A DNA stretch of 64,000 bases, from assembly GCF_023555375.1 (NCBI RefSeq), contig NZ_JAJSEE010000003.1:186001-250000 (forward strand), given 5' to 3'. The translations under genes were made by a program, and so were the position numbers. Below the pieces are notes generated by a model that was not told the origin of the DNA, searched no databases, and saw only the letters and a program-made list of their open reading frames with translations. This stretch comes from Guyparkeria hydrothermalis (lineage in GTDB: Bacteria > Pseudomonadota > Gammaproteobacteria > Halothiobacillales > Halothiobacillaceae). Below are positions 61,946-64,000 of the stretch, one piece after another (the stretch's first letter is position 1; every line of letters starts with the position of its first letter).

Positions 61946-62161
61946 ATGGCTGAATCGACGGTACGCATCGAACTCAACGGCGAGCCGCGCGACGTGCCCG
62001 AGGGCACCACGCTCGAGGCGCTGGTCACGCTCGCCGGCACCAGCGGCAAGCGCTACGCGATCGAGGTCAACGGCGAGATCCGCCCCCGCGCCGAGCACGC
62101 CAGTGCGGTGGTCGCCGACGGTGACCGGGTCGAGATCGTCCAGGCGATCGGCGGGGGCTGA
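61946..62161 (+). CDS. thiS: Thiamine sulfur carrier protein ThiS
   Basis: 71-aa ubiquitin-like protein. It opens STVRIELNGEPRDVPEGTTL, has YAIEVNGEIRPR, and ends GDRVEIVQAIGGG with the terminal Gly-Gly that carries sulfur in thiazole synthesis. thiG, the usual next gene, is not adjacent; a gamma-glutamyltransferase gene starts 3 bp later instead. Confidence 0.92.
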   Translation: MAESTVRIELNGEPRDVPEGTTLEALVTLAGTSGKRYAIEVNGEIRPRAEHASAVVADGDRVEIVQAIGGG

Positions 62162-62163
62162 GC

Positions 62164-63861
62164 ATGAACGCCTTGCGCCGGCTCGCGATCGTTCTCGTTC
62201 TCCTGCCGTGGGGGCTCGTGCAGGCGAGCGCCACGTCACCGGGGCAGGCCGCGGTGGCCACCGCCCATCCGATGGCCACCGCGGCCGGGCGCGAGGTGCT
62301 CGAGGCCGGCGGCAATGCCTTCGACGCGGCGGTGGCGATTACCGCCGCGCTGGCCGTGGTCGAGCCGTACAGCTCCGGGCTGGGTGGCGGCGGCTTCTAC
62401 CTGCTCCATGACGCGGCGAGCGGGCGCGACGTGATGCTCGATGCCCGCGAGCGGGCGCCGGGGCAGGCGACGCGCGACATGTATCTCGACGACGAGGGCA
62501 ATCCCCAGCCCGATCGGTCCGTCGACGGGGCGCTGGCCGCCGGCATCCCCGGCATTCCCGCCGCGCTCGATCACCTGGCCGCCGATTACGGCGCACTGCC
62601 GCTGACCACGACCCTCGATCCGGCCATCCGCGCCGCGCGCGAGGGTTTCGAGGTCACCGAGATGTATCGCCGCCTGGCCGGTTTCCGCGAGGAGGTGCTG
62701 GCCGCCGACCCGGGCAGTCGCTCGATCTTCCTCGACGGGGGCAAGCTGCCGGAGATCGGCCACGTCATTCGCCAGCCGGACCTTGCCGAGACGCTCGAGC
62801 GCATCGCTATCGAGGGCCGTGACGGCTTTTACCAGGGCGAGCTGGCCGGTCGCCTGGTCGACGGGGTGCGCAAGGCCGGCGGCATCTGGTGTCGCTCGGA
62901 CCTGGCCGGCTACCGCGTGGTCGAGCGCGAGCCGGTAATCAGTCGCTTCCGCGGCTTCGAGGTGGTCTCCGCCGCGCCGCCTTCCTCCGGTGGCGTGGCC
63001 ATCGCGCAGATGCTGAACACCTATGACGCCCTCGCGCGCCGCGCCGGCGAGCTGGACGACCTGTCCGTGCTGGGCCTGCACTACCGGGTCGAGGCGATGC
63101 GTCGTGCTTACCGTGATCGCGCCGAATACCTGGGCGATCCGGACTACGTCGACATGCCGATCGAACGGCTGACCAGCGACGACTACGCCGCCGGGCTGGC
63201 GGTGGGTATCTCGCCCACCGACGCCACGCCCTCGTCAAGCCTCGCCCCGGTGGTCACCGAGCCGGAAGGACCGCACACCACGCATTTCTCCGTGATGGAC
63301 GCGGATGGCAACTACGTCGCCGCGACCCTCTCGATCAACTACCCCTTCGGGGCCGGCGTGACCGTGCCCGGCACCGGCGTGCTCCTGAACGACGAGATGG
63401 ACGACTTCTCGCAGAAGCCCGGCGTGCCCAATGTCTACGGGCTGGTCGGCGCCGAGGCCAATGCGGTTCAGCCGGGCAAGCGACCGCTGTCCTCCATGTC
63501 ACCCACCTTCGTGCGCAGCGACGATCTGGTCGGCGTGCTCGGCACGCCCGGTGGTTCGCGCATCATCACCATGGTGCTCGGCGGCGTGCTGGCGGCGACC
63601 CGCGGCGAGCCCCTCGACGACTGGGTGACCGGGCCGCGCATCCATCACCAGTACCTGCCGGATCGCATCGAGGTCGAGCCCGGCCTGCTAAGCGACGAAC
63701 AGCGCGCCGAACTCGAGTTGATGGGGCACCGAATCGAGGTCAATGACGGCTTTGGCAACATGCAGGCGGTCGCCTGGTGGCGTGACGACGGCCGGCTCGA
63801 GGCGGCCAGCGACCCACGCGGAGAAGGGCGGGCCGCCGTGTTTGCCCCCGAGGCGCCATGA
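62164..63861 (+). CDS. ggt: Gamma-glutamyltransferase
   Basis: 565-aa periplasmic Ntn-hydrolase that cleaves glutathione and transfers γ-glutamyl groups. Signal peptide (RRLAIVLVLLPWGLVQASA), N-terminal ATAHPMATAAGREVLEAGGN and SSGLGGGGFYLLHD, and the autoprocessing site before Thr372 (GPHTTHFSVMDADGNYVAAT) that creates the small subunit. The lid/oxyanion region PLSSMSPTFV is also intact. A putative coding frame overlaps its stop (ATGA). Confidence 0.94.
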   Translation: MNALRRLAIVLVLLPWGLVQASATSPGQAAVATAHPMATAAGREVLEAGGNAFDAAVAITAALAVVEPYSSGLGGGGFYLLHDAASGRDVMLDARERAPGQATRDMYLDDEGNPQPDRSVDGALAAGIPGIPAALDHLAADYGALPLTTTLDPAIRAAREGFEVTEMYRRLAGFREEVLAADPGSRSIFLDGGKLPEIGHVIRQPDLAETLERIAIEGRDGFYQGELAGRLVDGVRKAGGIWCRSDLAGYRVVEREPVISRFRGFEVVSAAPPSSGGVAIAQMLNTYDALARRAGELDDLSVLGLHYRVEAMRRAYRDRAEYLGDPDYVDMPIERLTSDDYAAGLAVGISPTDATPSSSLAPVVTEPEGPHTTHFSVMDADGNYVAATLSINYPFGAGVTVPGTGVLLNDEMDDFSQKPGVPNVYGLVGAEANAVQPGKRPLSSMSPTFVRSDDLVGVLGTPGGSRIITMVLGGVLAATRGEPLDDWVTGPRIHHQYLPDRIEVEPGLLSDEQRAELELMGHRIEVNDGFGNMQAVAWWRDDGRLEAASDPRGEGRAAVFAPEAP

Positions 63862-64000
63862 GCCGGTTTGCCCTGGGTTGCTTCCGCACCACGGCCCGGC
63901 CGGCGGGTGACCAGAGGCTGTTCCGCCTCCCGCCCGCGCAACGTCGCCTGGCGACCACGACCGGATCGTTCACGCGGGCGTTGCATCGGCATACTGGCCA
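63858..64000 (+). CDS. Possible start of a further gene, truncated at the window end
   Basis: An ATG overlaps the ggt stop (ATGA) and the frame stays open to the end of the window (47 codons, Arg/Thr-rich, strong GC at third positions). The translation matches nothing I recognise, and the length is too short to judge. It is offered only because overlap coupling is common in this window. Confidence 0.25.
   Translation, partial: MSRFALGCFRTTARPAGDQRLFRLPPAQRRLATTTGSFTRALHRHTG

Noticed and set aside
63645-63992. A 115-codon minus-strand frame over the ggt 3' end
   Set aside because: Ser/Arg/Pro-rich, antisense to ggt and lacking known motifs.
1-64000. tRNA or rRNA genes, prophage or insertion-sequence transposases
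   Set aside because: Reading both strands shows no tRNA cloverleaf, rRNA segment, integrase or transposase that could be supported.

Overview
The window is a compact, uniformly GC-rich chromosomal segment with very high GC at third codon positions. It has no rRNA, tRNA, integrase or intact insertion sequence. The gene families are gammaproteobacterial: a PilJ/ChpA twitching-chemotaxis system, HrpA, NudE-CysQ, MutY-YggX, YcgL, a RelA-type synthetase, LolCD and a BtuB/BtuM cobalamin system under a riboswitch. Sucrose-phosphate synthase, sucrose-phosphatase and a GH100 invertase together with a class I FBPase point to a halotolerant, possibly autotrophic lineage such as a Halothiobacillaceae/Ectothiorhodospiraceae-like sulfur oxidiser. 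That placement is inference; no marker gene here proves it.

Layout. 1-8.9 kb: 3' part of pilJ, a giant chpA hybrid kinase and a CheW-like adaptor, closed by a strong terminator. 8.9-11.7 kb (minus strand): btuB behind a cobalamin riboswitch, followed by btuM. 11.9-21.4 kb: nudE-cysQ, then ycgL, a DUF4124 protein, hrpA, a TauE-like membrane protein, acylphosphatase and small envelope proteins. 21.7-28.1 kb: lolC/E-lolD, then a Tat-exported molybdenum hydroxylase (2Fe-2S subunit and Mo subunit) with its XdhC and MocA-like maturation genes. 28.3-33.7 kb: sucrose metabolism (GH100 invertase, SPS, SPP) and an MtfA-type peptidase. 33.8-39.1 kb: a non-haem-type bacterioferritin, a lipase-like hydrolase, a VIT-family transporter, relA without its last regulatory domain, and a GT4 glycosyltransferase. 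39.2-44.2 kb (minus): phrB-modE-modABC, which supplies molybdate to the hydroxylase. 44.2-48.4 kb: an RND efflux pair. 48.5-53.8 kb: a Pho-box-controlled pstS-pstC-pstA-pstB operon carrying two large cruciform repeats. 53.8-64 kb: fbp, a PilZ protein, a stand-alone CBM48 protein, moaD, an AsmA protein, mutY-yggX, a nucleotidase, thiS and a gamma-glutamyltransferase.

The most unusual non-coding content is a family of large three-way-junction palindromes inside the pst operon (about 49750-50016 and 52617-52824). They share a conserved core, and their arms differ in sequence but remain self-complementary, which suggests selection on structure. A 23-bp perfect REP pair, a 98-bp palindrome at the mocA stop codon and GAAGTCAGA-type repeats at both ends of the pst operon are further repeat families. 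Protein-level oddities are a RelA lacking the ACT/RRM domain, a bacterioferritin with Leu in place of the haem-ligand Met, an SPS with a degenerate phosphatase domain, and acidic internal repeats in ChpA.
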